The position numbers and the translations under genes are program-made. The notes under the pieces are model-generated. The model was not told where the DNA came from and made no database searches. It saw nothing but the letters and a program-made list of their open reading frames with translations. Shown piece after piece: positions 44,766 to 52,428 of a stretch of DNA of 64,000 bases; within the stretch, counting starts at the first letter, position 1, and each line of letters starts with the position of its first letter. The DNA is from Fusibacter_A sp965140735 (GTDB lineage Bacteria; Bacillota; Clostridia; Peptostreptococcales; Acidaminobacteraceae), in NCBI GenBank assembly GCA_965140735.1, contig OZ223306.1, positions 930,001 through 994,000 on the forward strand. Reading direction: 5' to 3'.

Positions 44766-45257
44766 ATGAATGAATTCAAATTGGGTAAAAAATTTAATAA
44801 GCAAAAATATTTATCAATGTCAATTGTGACGATTGTCATATTTGCATACTATATAATCTATGATTATTTGTTTGTGTCTAAGAACATAAGCAGTATTGGT
44901 GGTAATATGATGTTATTGTTATTCATCGTTATTGAAATCGCTGTAATGATTGGCATCGCAGTGTTCTTCGACTTAAAAAAGAAAAACTACTATTATACAA
45001 TCGATTTGGAAAAATTAATAAAATTTGATGGGAAGAGTGAAATACAATACTACTGGAAGGATTTCGAAAAAGTATTTGAAGATAAATTTACTTTAGTTTC
45101 GATTTGTCCAATTACCTATCAAGTTTGTGGCAAAAAACTAAGTATTAATCCCTATATCGATAATTTACCTCAATTACACAAACATATTTTAGATCATATT
45201 GAGAAATATGTTGATGTGAGTCCAAACTTAAAGAGTTATTTGGAAGGCATATCCTGA
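44766..45257 (+). CDS. Small membrane protein of unknown function
   Basis: A 163-residue protein not recognised as a named family. Two hydrophobic segments at about residues 18-37 and 48-68 are followed by a soluble domain of about 90 residues (KNYYYTIDLEKLIKFDGKSE). That domain could be a small PH-like or YcxB-type beta domain. The start has only a weak ribosome site (GAAGGT). It lies between the TRAP receptor gene and the metallo-hydrolase gene, in the same orientation. Its link with transport is positional only. Confidence 0.6.
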   Translation: MNEFKLGKKFNKQKYLSMSIVTIVIFAYYIIYDYLFVSKNISSIGGNMMLLLFIVIEIAVMIGIAVFFDLKKKNYYYTIDLEKLIKFDGKSEIQYYWKDFEKVFEDKFTLVSICPITYQVCGKKLSINPYIDNLPQLHKHILDHIEKYVDVSPNLKSYLEGIS

Positions 45258-45318
45258 CCATTGACTTAAAAGCAAGTCATGCATGTTGACGGTTCATTGA
45301 TATGAGTTTCAACATTAC

Positions 45319-45347
45319 TTATCGAAAACATACAAAATTAATATAAT
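45319..45347 (+). promoter_or_regulatory. Sigma-A promoter of the metallo-hydrolase gene
   Basis: TTATCG at 45319-45324 and TATAAT at 45342-45347 with a 17-base spacer, about 45 bases before the start codon. It suggests the hydrolase gene can be transcribed apart from the TRAP genes. Confidence 0.55.
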
Positions 45348-45391
45348 ATGTCACTCTAATTGAATAATATCGCATAGATTAGGAGAGAAAT

Positions 45392-46306
45392 ATGGAGAAT
45401 TTTAATAGATTTGGAAATATGATTCCGTTTGATGAAATGATTTCGAAACCATACTTACTTTCGGTTGACCCCTTCAAAATTGCTGGCAATTTATACTATG
45501 TTGGAAGTGCAATGTGTTCAACACATCTCATTGATACTGGAGAAGGATTGATTATCTTAGATACACCAACAGGTGGTGAGTTGCCATTCTTGTTGAATTC
45601 TATATGGAAATTAGGATTTGATCCACGTGACATAAAATATATCATCGTTTCTCATGCTCATATGGATCATTACGGATGCGTAAATGCACTCGTTCATATT
45701 TCTGGCGCCAAGACAGTAATGAGTGAAGTAGATGCAAAAGATATGATTAATAGAAAAGATTACTTTATTGCACATACAAAACTTGGTGGAGATTATTGTG
45801 AAACATTTGATACAGATATCATGTTAAAGGACGGTGATATCCTTAAACTTGGAAATACGGAAATAAGATGCGTTCTAACACCAGGACATACCATAGGAAC
45901 TATGTCACATTTTTGGGATGTAGAAGAAAACGGCAAAGTCTATAAAGTCGGCATTTACGGTGGTGCAGGCTTTGTAACACTGTCTCCAAAATGGATTAAA
46001 AAAGACGGTGGCAATGTGGATGAGGTCAGAAACACTTTTCTTCAATCCATTGAAAAAGTATGGGATGAACCCGTAGACATCATGCTTGGCAATCATCCTT
46101 TTCATAATGATCTATTGATAAAATACAAGCAATGGAAGGCCGGTAATAAAGAGGCTTTCATTAATCCCAACGAATGGAAGCTGTTTTTGCAGGAATTGAA
46201 AGATCGATTTAGTGCATTTTGTCAACTTACACAAGAAGAAATAGACGTAATGTATACTAATGCGGATAGTGAATTTTCCAAATATTATGAAGCTTATAGA
46301 GACTAA
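45392..46306 (+). CDS. Metallo-beta-lactamase-fold hydrolase (subclass B3-like)
   Basis: A 304-residue MBL-fold enzyme. The zinc motif HAHMDH gives His88, His90, Asp92 and His93. Further ligands are His166 (TPGHT) and His235 (MLGNHPFH). The order and spacing resemble subclass B3-like hydrolases. There is no signal peptide, so it acts in the cytosol and is unlikely to be a secreted beta-lactamase. AGGAGAG precedes the ATG. Downstream of a TRAP importer, it may hydrolyse the imported compound (for example an ester, lactone or amide). Substrate unknown. Confidence 0.82.
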   Translation: MENFNRFGNMIPFDEMISKPYLLSVDPFKIAGNLYYVGSAMCSTHLIDTGEGLIILDTPTGGELPFLLNSIWKLGFDPRDIKYIIVSHAHMDHYGCVNALVHISGAKTVMSEVDAKDMINRKDYFIAHTKLGGDYCETFDTDIMLKDGDILKLGNTEIRCVLTPGHTIGTMSHFWDVEENGKVYKVGIYGGAGFVTLSPKWIKKDGGNVDEVRNTFLQSIEKVWDEPVDIMLGNHPFHNDLLIKYKQWKAGNKEAFINPNEWKLFLQELKDRFSAFCQLTQEEIDVMYTNADSEFSKYYEAYRD

Positions 46307-46385
46307 GATTTTGTAGACTACATTCCTTTAAGAAAATTATAAAATGAAAATTTGAATAAATAATATATTTTAAGTGATGCTTGTA

Positions 46386-46414
46386 TTGCAAATTCTTACT
46401 TTATACTATATAAT
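46386..46414 (+). promoter_or_regulatory. rnpB: Sigma-A promoter of rnpB
   Basis: TTGCAA at 46386-46391 and TATAAT at 46409-46414, spacer 17, placing the start at about 46421 where the RNA's terminal helix begins. Confidence 0.75.
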
Positions 46415-46420
46415 GTGGTA

Positions 46421-46753
46421 GAGTAAATCAGACAATCGTATGCCTTGGCATGAGGAAAGTCCGAGCTCCGTAGAGCAGGGTGCTGGGTAACCCCCAGTGG
46501 AGGCAACTCCAAGGAAAGTGCAACAGAAATAGACCGCCTCTTTTAGGAGAGGTAAGGATGGAAAGGCGAGGTAAGAGCTCACCAGCGCATAGGCGACTAT
46601 GTGGCTCTGTAAACCCCATCTGGAGCAAGACCAAGTTAGGGTATAAAAAGGATGCTGCTCGTATCCCCCAGTGGTAGGTCGCTTGAACGTATTGGTAACA
46701 ATACGTCTAGATAGATGATTGTCTAATACAGAACTCGGCTTATAGATTTACTC
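46421..46753 (+). ncRNA. rnpB: RNase P RNA
   Basis: The catalytic RNA of RNase P, which trims tRNA 5' ends. The universal 5' core GAGGAAAGTCCGAGCTCC is at about 46450-46467, and the universal 3' core ACAGAACTCGGCTTATAG at about 46729-46746. The ends GAGTAAATC and GATTTACTC pair as the terminal P1 helix, fixing the boundaries. CAGGGTGCTGGGTAACCCCCAG forms P3/P4-type structure in the usual place. About 333 bases, short for the class but with all core elements seen. Strand is certain from the core order. Confidence 0.96.
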
Positions 46754-46762
46754 AACCAGTTG

Positions 46763-46795
46763 AAAACACTAGCTTTTGTGGCTAGTGTTTTTTTG
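46763..46795 (+). terminator. Intrinsic terminator of rnpB
   Basis: Arms AACACTAGC and GCTAGTGTT with a 7-base loop and a seven-base T run. Confidence 0.9.
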
Positions 46796-46908
46796 TTGCC
46801 ATTTTCCCACACATTTTTTGTGTCCACAATGTGTATAATAAATTAAATTTAAATTAGAAAATATAACTTTTATTTACATATATCATAATTGATGGTAATA
46901 TTACTGTA

Positions 46909-46924
46909 TGATTTGTACAAATCA
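46909..46924 (+). promoter_or_regulatory. Perfect 16-base palindrome upstream of the secreted-protein gene
   Basis: TGATTTGTACAAATCA reads the same on both strands. It lies 124 bases before the gene at 47049 in otherwise AT-rich DNA. It is a candidate operator for an unknown dimeric regulator. Nothing else is recognised in the 250-base gap after rnpB. Confidence 0.45.
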
Positions 46925-47048
46925 ACAATATTATGGACTTTTTAAATAAACAAGTCTATATATCTTAAATTTACAATTAAAGCTAATATTTTCTAGTTAC
47001 ACTCTAACATTCAAGTATTATTTAATCTACTTTAAAAAGGAGAAAAAT

Positions 47049-47825
47049 ATGTTTAGAATAATTAGTAAAAAAGTTTCAACGATTTTAGTGTGTTCAGCTT
47101 TAGTGTTGTTTAATATTGCACCTACATTTGCAAACACAACTGTAGCACCTGCCGTAAATACTGCTAATATAGCATCTGCAGCTTCTTGTAATACACTGGT
47201 TGATGGAAGTTCATGTACACAAAGTGTACAAGCTGGTCATGAAGTTATATTTTTCATCAATACACTTGATACAGATGCCAGAAGTATAATTGTGAACTCA
47301 TCAGCACCTGTAAAATCACGTATAGTGCCTGCGAATCATGCTTTCGACAATTATTTTCTCTTCAAATCAGGCGAGTTCCACTCAATGAATTTTTTCAGTC
47401 GACATTTTGTACCTGGAATCCAGTATCTTCTGATAGTATCAACAGAAAATAACGGTCAATCTTGGGTTGATGTAACTGCAAGTATGTCCAAAGGAAATCA
47501 CGCATCATGGGTTAGAATGGGACATAATGCGATCTATGAAAAAAATGCACTGTACGGCGGTGAAGCTGAGCATTTTGGAATCGCTTTTGAAGAAAAGGGT
47601 ACATACAGAATTAGCGTAGCCACTTCTGGTTATCTTCTCGTGAAATTAAATAGTGACCCATCTTCTTACGTGACTAGTCCTCTGCTTACTCAAGTTAAAG
47701 ATATTGAAATCGATATACCAAATGGTAGCAATTTCGGTCAATATGTGCTTACTCTTTTAAACACTAATTCAAGTACACCTGGAAATAGTTATTACTATAC
47801 TGTTTCAATTGAAAAAATTAAATAA
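47049..47825 (+). CDS. Secreted protein of unknown function
   Basis: A 258-residue protein with a clear Sec signal peptide (TILVCSALVLFNIAPTFA, cleavage expected after the ANA-like site near residue 29). The mature part looks all-beta, with two similar halves (VEVIFFINTL-like and AEHFGIAFEEKGTYRISVATSGY). This resembles pre-peptidase C-terminal or carbohydrate-binding beta-sandwich modules. There is no sortase motif or S-layer domain and no catalytic motif. AAAGGAG precedes the ATG, and a terminator follows. It may be a surface or matrix protein. No family is assigned. Confidence 0.65.
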   Translation: MFRIISKKVSTILVCSALVLFNIAPTFANTTVAPAVNTANIASAASCNTLVDGSSCTQSVQAGHEVIFFINTLDTDARSIIVNSSAPVKSRIVPANHAFDNYFLFKSGEFHSMNFFSRHFVPGIQYLLIVSTENNGQSWVDVTASMSKGNHASWVRMGHNAIYEKNALYGGEAEHFGIAFEEKGTYRISVATSGYLLVKLNSDPSSYVTSPLLTQVKDIEIDIPNGSNFGQYVLTLLNTNSSTPGNSYYYTVSIEKIK

Positions 47826-47854
47826 ATCGTTTAAATACTTACAAAGAACTCTAT

Positions 47855-47891
47855 AAACAAGCCTCCCCATAAAACAGGGGGGCTTGTTTTG
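47855..47891 (+). terminator. Intrinsic terminator after the secreted-protein gene
   Basis: Arms AAACAAGCCTCCCC and GGGGGGCTTGTTT, loop of eight bases, T run. It also faces the convergent TetR-type gene. Confidence 0.85.
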
Positions 47892-47940
47892 TCTCATGAG
47901 GGTATGAAAACATATCTACAAAACAGACTGTAAAATAATA

Positions 47941-48498
47941 TTAAACATTAGCCCGAAGAGCATTTCCTATAATTTCAGAAAGTGCCTCTGGTGTTTTAGG
48001 CGTATCTTCTTCCAACCAGAGTACAAGCATATTCCAGAATCCACCTGCACTATAGGCTAATACGTATCTGGTACTCATCGTATCACCATAGTCATGGCGC
48101 TGCGTACTAAAATAATCGTAAATCAAGGGCAGTTGTTTATTCATTGACAATAAAACAAGAAATAACAAATTATGCTTGTGAAGCAGTCTTAACAAATCAA
48201 TGTGTTGTGCCCAAAAAGTAAAAAAGACTTTTGAAATCGTAGAGAGGTTCAAATTTTCTGATCTCATGAGCATCTGCACATATTTTTCATTTATTTCTTC
48301 AAAGTGATAATTGAGAATATCTTCTTTTTGTGCGAAATGTCTATAAAATGTACGTCTTGACAACACTGCTTCATCAGTAATTTCTTGTATTGTAATAAGA
48401 TTAAATTCTTCTTTTTCCATAAGCTTGAGTAGAGCAGATACCAACATTTGCTTTGATCGTTTAGCTGATGGATTTTCTTTAGAATGATTTTGCATCAT
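47941..48498 (-). CDS. TetR/AcrR-family transcriptional regulator
   Basis: A 185-residue TetR-type repressor. The N-terminal helix-turn-helix (FNLITIQEITDEAVLSRRTFYRHFAQKEDIL, in part) is intact. The C-terminal domain resembles the TetR_C group of DhaS-like regulators. GTG at 48504 overlaps the AAGGAG site, so I prefer the ATG at 48498; the ATG at 48495 is almost as good. It diverges from the HXXEE protein gene. A 16-base dyad just downstream of that gene's promoter is its likely operator. Confidence 0.87.
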   Translation of the reverse strand: MMQNHSKENPSAKRSKQMLVSALLKLMEKEEFNLITIQEITDEAVLSRRTFYRHFAQKEDILNYHFEEINEKYVQMLMRSENLNLSTISKVFFTFWAQHIDLLRLLHKHNLLFLVLLSMNKQLPLIYDYFSTQRHDYGDTMSTRYVLAYSAGGFWNMLVLWLEEDTPKTPEALSEIIGNALRANV

Positions 48499-48565
48499 AT
48501 ACACTCCTTTTAAGTTTTAAAATATGTCACATTAGTGCAAATTTGTAGCACTTTTATCATAGGCA

Positions 48566-48622
48566 TTGACCCAAAGCTTAATTTCATTATACTAGATTAT
48601 AGAAAGTGTCGCAAATGAGACA
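48566..48622 (+). promoter_or_regulatory. Promoter and operator of the HXXEE gene
   Basis: TTGACC (48566) and TATACT (48588) with a 16-base spacer. The dyad TGTCGCAAATGAGACA (48607-48622) follows the expected start site, where a bound TetR-type dimer would block transcription. A looser related half (TGTCACATTAGTGCA near 48525) lies on the regulator side. Confidence 0.6.
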
Positions 48623-48660
48623 TTAATTAAACATCATAAGATATTAAAGGAGGTATTTTT

Positions 48661-49146
48661 ATGACTATAGAAACACTTGTATGGATGTTACCCCTCATTT
48701 TCATTGTTCATGATTTTGAGGAAATCATTTTAATCAAAACATGGAAGATCAAAAATCAAGATCTATTTCTTGCACCAACAGGCTTCAAACCTTATGAACA
48801 CTTCAAATCACAAGAGAAATTTTCTGTGGCTGTTTTAGAAGAATTGATATTGCTTATAGGCGTTTCTTTTTACACGGTTCTAAGCCAAAACTATCTTGTG
48901 TGGATTGGCACTTTTTTTGCCATAACATTTCATTATATACCACACTTTATCTTTTGCTTTCGTGTTAAAAGATTTGTACCAGGCGCTTTCACAGCTCTGT
49001 TAGCATTACCGTTTAGTATTTGGATTTTAATAGATGTTATTGAGCAAACGCATTACAGTATGTTTGAACTTGTAACTTCCTGTATCATATGCCTATTTGT
49101 ATTTCTATTAAATCTGAAAATCATACAGACTATTATGAGTCGATGA
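48661..49146 (+). CDS. HXXEE domain membrane protein
   Basis: A 161-residue membrane protein with about four or five hydrophobic segments. The name-giving His-x-x-Glu-Glu motif is HDFEE at residues 17-21, and further conserved polar groups are EEL and FHYIPHF. HXXEE proteins are of unknown function; conserved acidic and His residues in membrane helices suggest a metal-dependent membrane enzyme. AAAGGAGG precedes the ATG. It is divergent from a TetR-type regulator, a pairing often seen for this family. Confidence 0.82.
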   Translation: MTIETLVWMLPLIFIVHDFEEIILIKTWKIKNQDLFLAPTGFKPYEHFKSQEKFSVAVLEELILLIGVSFYTVLSQNYLVWIGTFFAITFHYIPHFIFCFRVKRFVPGAFTALLALPFSIWILIDVIEQTHYSMFELVTSCIICLFVFLLNLKIIQTIMSR

Positions 49147-49218
49147 TCCTTAGTAAATCTAATGATGCACATGTTAACAGCGAACTACTTCTGATTTGAT
49201 ATGTGAGCGCAGTTTTGA

Positions 49219-49224
49219 TATAAT
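49219..49224 (+). promoter_or_regulatory. -10 box of the PHP-domain gene
   Basis: TATAAT at 49219 with TTGATA at 49196-49201, a 17-base spacer. Two related words, TGCACATGTTAACAG (49166) and TGCATCTTAACAG (49229), flank the promoter and may be regulator sites. Confidence 0.55.
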
Positions 49225-49269
49225 GCATGTGCATCTTAACAGACTATTACTAAGAAAAGAGGATTTAAA

Positions 49270-49992
49270 ATGCGATTTATATTAGATTTGCATACGCATA
49301 CAATTGCAAGCGGACATGCCTATAGTACGTTAAATGAAAATATATCTGCTGCAAAGAAAAAGGGACTCAAATTATTAGGCGTATCAGACCATGCGCCCAA
49401 TATGCCTGGAAGTACTCAATCATACTATTTTGGCAATCTAAAAGTATTACCAGAAGTAATCGAAGGCCTCAGAGTTCTAAAAGGTGTTGAACTCAATATA
49501 CTCAATAGTGCAGGGGATATCGATTTATCCGATCAGGATATGAAATATTTGGACTATGCCATTGCAAGTCTTCATATTCCATGCTTTAAAGATCTGGGTG
49601 CCACAGAAAATACAAATGCCTTAATAAATGCTATGAAACATCCAAAAGTCAATATAATAGGTCATCCAGATGATGGCAGATATCCTTTAGAACATGAGAG
49701 ACTCGTCATAGCAGCCAAAGAGAACAATGTTCTTCTTGAAGTAAATAACAGTTCTCTCTCGCCAATTGCAGCTAGGCAAAATGCTAGAGAAAACTATCTC
49801 ATCTTACTAGAACTTTGCGCAAAATATCAAGTTCCAGTGATTTTTGGAAGTGACGCACATTATGTTAGCGATATCGGTAACTTTGAAAACGCTATAAAGC
49901 TCATCGATGAAGTTAATTTTCCTAAAGAGTTAATTGTCAACAATGACATTAATCGTTTAATGAAATATTTAAACCGCTCTCAAGAGGTTTAG
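49270..49992 (+). CDS. PHP-domain phosphoesterase (YcdX type)
   Basis: A 240-residue polymerase-and-histidinol-phosphatase domain protein. The metal motifs are visible in order: DLHTHTIASGHAYST, GVSDHAPNMPG, KGVELNI, ASLHIP, IGHPDDGRYP and FGSDAHYVSDIG. This is the trinuclear-metal pattern of the YcdX subgroup. The enzyme hydrolyses a phosphoester; the physiological substrate is not known for the group. AAAGAGGA lies before the ATG. It has its own promoter and terminator. Confidence 0.88.
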   Translation: MRFILDLHTHTIASGHAYSTLNENISAAKKKGLKLLGVSDHAPNMPGSTQSYYFGNLKVLPEVIEGLRVLKGVELNILNSAGDIDLSDQDMKYLDYAIASLHIPCFKDLGATENTNALINAMKHPKVNIIGHPDDGRYPLEHERLVIAAKENNVLLEVNNSSLSPIAARQNARENYLILLELCAKYQVPVIFGSDAHYVSDIGNFENAIKLIDEVNFPKELIVNNDINRLMKYLNRSQEV

Positions 49993-50030
49993 AGATGACC
50001 TGTCCTAGAAAAAATATTTTTGATTTTTCC

Positions 50031-50059
50031 AAAAAGTGCCATTATCGGCACTTTTTTTG
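50031..50059 (+). terminator. Intrinsic terminator after the PHP gene
   Basis: Arms AAAGTGCC and GGCACTTT with a short loop, followed by seven T. Confidence 0.85.
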
Positions 50060-50134
50060 CGTACTCAATGAATCCTTTGGGTATAAGATGCATGTAGATT
50101 TTAAGTTTTAACTATCGAAAGGAGTTAATACATA

Positions 50135-50500
50135 ATGAAACGCTTTGTATGGGATGAAATCAACGGGAATAAAGTATTATATCAAGATTTTTCTAACTTG
50201 AGAAAAGATGAAATTACAGATTTACTCAAGCAATCACATAAAATTATCGAGCAAGAGGGCGCAAAAGGCATTTATGTGATTACTAATATAAGCGCAATAT
50301 CCTTTGATCGCAACACAACAAAAACGTTTGAGGATGTATCTCTCCAGAACAAGTCCTATGTAAAAGCATCTGCATTATATGGTGTCGGAACTTGGCAAAA
50401 AGTTGCTATTGAAGCAGTAGGAAAACTCACTGGCAGAGAATTTAGTATTTTTAAAACAGAGGAAGAAGCTAAAAGATGGCTTAAGGCAATCAACTTATAG
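50135..50500 (+). CDS. Small SpoIIAA/STAS-like domain protein
   Basis: A 121-residue cytosolic protein. The pattern (beta-strand NKVLYQDFSNL, helix, GIYVITNISAISFD, then KASALYGVGTWQKVAIEAV and a final EEAKRWLKAI helix) is that of SpoIIAA-like proteins of the STAS/SEC14 group. These are found widely in bacteria without a settled function. GAAAGGAG precedes the ATG. It stands alone between terminators. Confidence 0.7.
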   Translation: MKRFVWDEINGNKVLYQDFSNLRKDEITDLLKQSHKIIEQEGAKGIYVITNISAISFDRNTTKTFEDVSLQNKSYVKASALYGVGTWQKVAIEAVGKLTGREFSIFKTEEEAKRWLKAINL

Positions 50501-50512
50501 CGTTAAATTTAG

Positions 50513-50563
50513 AAGTTTCATTTATGAATTCAATAAAATTTGAATTTAGATGAAACTTTTTTT
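50513..50563 (+). terminator. Intrinsic terminator after the STAS-like gene
   Basis: Arms AAGTTTCAT and ATGAAACTT with a further inner pair (GAATTCA / TGAATTT), then a seven-base T run. Confidence 0.8.
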
Positions 50564-50650
50564 CATTTTTTACGTCTAATAGCTGCATACTTGTTCTATT
50601 TTATGTTAAATTGGTATTAATAAATCTGCAAAACATATGGGAGTTTACTA

Positions 50651-51388
50651 ATGAAGAAAACATTACCTTTTTTGAGCATTATAATTTTATTACTTGCAAT
50701 ATTAACTTGGCAACAGTTTCATATGAGAACTTTAATTATGTCCAATCATGTATTGCTTGAAAAAGTGAACTTATATACATCACAGTTCAAAAATCTTGAT
50801 AACAAGTTCAATCAACTTAAAATTGAAAGCCAAAAATCTAATGAGGCCAATGCTGCAGCATATTCTGAATCAATAAATTACTACAAAATAGCTATGACAC
50901 AACTCAATGAGGACCTTAAGCAACAAGTTGATATTATCAAACATGGGTATAAAAAAGAGAACCTTCTTGTCTTTAAACTTCTTGATGATACCGGCAAGCC
51001 ATATATTGAACATTACGGCTTTTTACCCTCTGAGACAACCGACAAAAATAAAATACAATACATCGCAAATTACTTACAACATCATTATTTTGAAAATGCT
51101 CAAATTGAAGTTAAGTCTATTGAAACGATCAAGGGCAAAAGAACAGCTGTCATCAACCTTTCAGAAAAAAGTACTTCCACAGAAAACAAAATAGTCTCTA
51201 AAGGCTGGCAATCTCTTTATTTTCAAGGTTCAACAGGTGGATCACTCACTGAAATGATTTTAATCGAAGGTTTTCTGCAAAAGCAACTTACAAAATGGCC
51301 AATAGATGCTGTAGAATTTTTATACGAGAATAAACCCATTCAATTTGATCATGTACCAAATTTGGAAACCGTTCAATATCGAAATTAG
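50651..51388 (+). CDS. Membrane-anchored protein with GerMN-like domain
   Basis: A 245-residue protein. An N-terminal helix (FLSIIILLLAILTWQ) anchors it, and a coiled-coil stretch follows (residues about 40-95). The extracytoplasmic C-terminal part (LPSETTDKNKIQYIANYLQHHYF; WQSLYFQGSTGGSLTEMIL; AVEFLYENKPIQFDHV) resembles the GerMN domain seen in germination and lipoprotein contexts. The domain call is by eye. GGGAG precedes the ATG. Function is unknown; a cell-envelope role is likely. Confidence 0.6.
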   Translation: MKKTLPFLSIIILLLAILTWQQFHMRTLIMSNHVLLEKVNLYTSQFKNLDNKFNQLKIESQKSNEANAAAYSESINYYKIAMTQLNEDLKQQVDIIKHGYKKENLLVFKLLDDTGKPYIEHYGFLPSETTDKNKIQYIANYLQHHYFENAQIEVKSIETIKGKRTAVINLSEKSTSTENKIVSKGWQSLYFQGSTGGSLTEMILIEGFLQKQLTKWPIDAVEFLYENKPIQFDHVPNLETVQYRN

Positions 51389-51415
51389 TTCACAAGTTTC
51401 TTATAATTTAAATAG

Positions 51416-51470
51416 AGAGATAACATATGGTTTGCATAAAATTATTTCGTTAACCATATGTTATCTCTTT
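51416..51470 (+). terminator. Long-stem terminator after the GerMN-like gene
   Basis: AGAGATAACATATGGTT and AACCATATGTTATCTCT pair perfectly over 17 bases around a 19-base loop, followed by a T-rich stretch. The stem is unusually long and AT-rich. Confidence 0.7.
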
Positions 51471-51564
51471 ACTTTTAATTAACTTTTAATGGTTCTCTGA
51501 TGGTAATTTTGATATAATTAAAATTGACGATTTACTTATTTATAAAAAGGAAAGAGCTTTCTAA

Positions 51565-52428
51565 ATGAAACCTTCTATTTTTGAGAACACTGTAAAAAGA
51601 AGTCATTATACAAATTTTTCGAAGCATAGAAATGCGATTTGGTATTTGTTAGGCTTAGTTTTTCGTGCAAAATTAAAAGGATTAAAGATTAAAGCGTTAC
51701 CCAAAGTAGAGGAGCGATTACCACATTTACATTTTAAATATCATTCTACTTTGATTTCTTCATATGAAACACTAGATGAAATTGAAATTAGAGCAAAAGA
51801 AATTGAAATTAAAAGACTTATCGCCAAACTCAACGGTATTACGATAAAGCCTAATGCTATTTTTTCTTTTTGGAAGAATATTGGACACAGTAATGAACTT
51901 TTTAGAGCTCATACTAATTTTGCAAGTCAAAAAATAAAAGGGACAACACCGGCAATTTCACAGATTACAAATCTCTTATATTGGATCGTGTTACATTCAC
52001 CACTTGAAATAGTGGAGAGATACCGACATGAATACGATCTATATCCTGATAATTCAAGAACCCGACCATTTGGCACCGGTGCTACCTGTATTTATAATTT
52101 ATATGATCTAAAATTTCAAAATAAAACAGATTCTATCTTTCAAATCATCATGACCTATAGAAAAGGGGTTCTTTACGGTGAACTACGCTCTTTAACGCTT
52201 CCTGTTTTAAATTATGAGGTTTTTGAAGAACGGCACCTGATTCAAAAAAATAGCTTTAATGAGTATATACGCCATAATGCCATCTATAGAAAAACTCGAA
52301 ACATTAAAACACAGAAAGTTAAGCTAGAATATATTACTGAAAATCATGCATTAATGGTGTATGAACCACCAAAAGATATAAAACTTAGTCATGTTAAAGA
52401 TTTAAAAACAGGAGGCATAACTCTATGA
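51565..52428 (+). CDS. VanW-like protein
   Basis: A 287-residue protein of the VanW family. The core is recognisable: KPNAIFSFWKNIGHSNE, then QITNLLYWIVLHSPLEIVERYRHEYD (in part) and FGTGATCIYNLYDL. It has no signal peptide. VanW occurs in some vancomycin-resistance clusters but its role is unknown, and stand-alone copies are common in Clostridia; there are no other van genes here. GGAAAGAG precedes the ATG. Its stop overlaps the next gene by four bases. Confidence 0.8.
   Translation: MKPSIFENTVKRSHYTNFSKHRNAIWYLLGLVFRAKLKGLKIKALPKVEERLPHLHFKYHSTLISSYETLDEIEIRAKEIEIKRLIAKLNGITIKPNAIFSFWKNIGHSNELFRAHTNFASQKIKGTTPAISQITNLLYWIVLHSPLEIVERYRHEYDLYPDNSRTRPFGTGATCIYNLYDLKFQNKTDSIFQIIMTYRKGVLYGELRSLTLPVLNYEVFEERHLIQKNSFNEYIRHNAIYRKTRNIKTQKVKLEYITENHALMVYEPPKDIKLSHVKDLKTGGITL

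Noticed and set aside
45392..46306. Metallo-beta-lactamase fold as antibiotic resistance
   Set aside because: No signal peptide and a metabolic neighbourhood; the fold is shared by many unrelated hydrolases.
46428..46677. Short ORFs on both strands within 46428-46677
   Set aside because: They lie inside RNase P RNA.
51565..52428. VanW gene as evidence of vancomycin resistance
   Set aside because: No vanH, vanA/B, vanX or VanRS genes are present; stand-alone VanW proteins are common in Clostridia.
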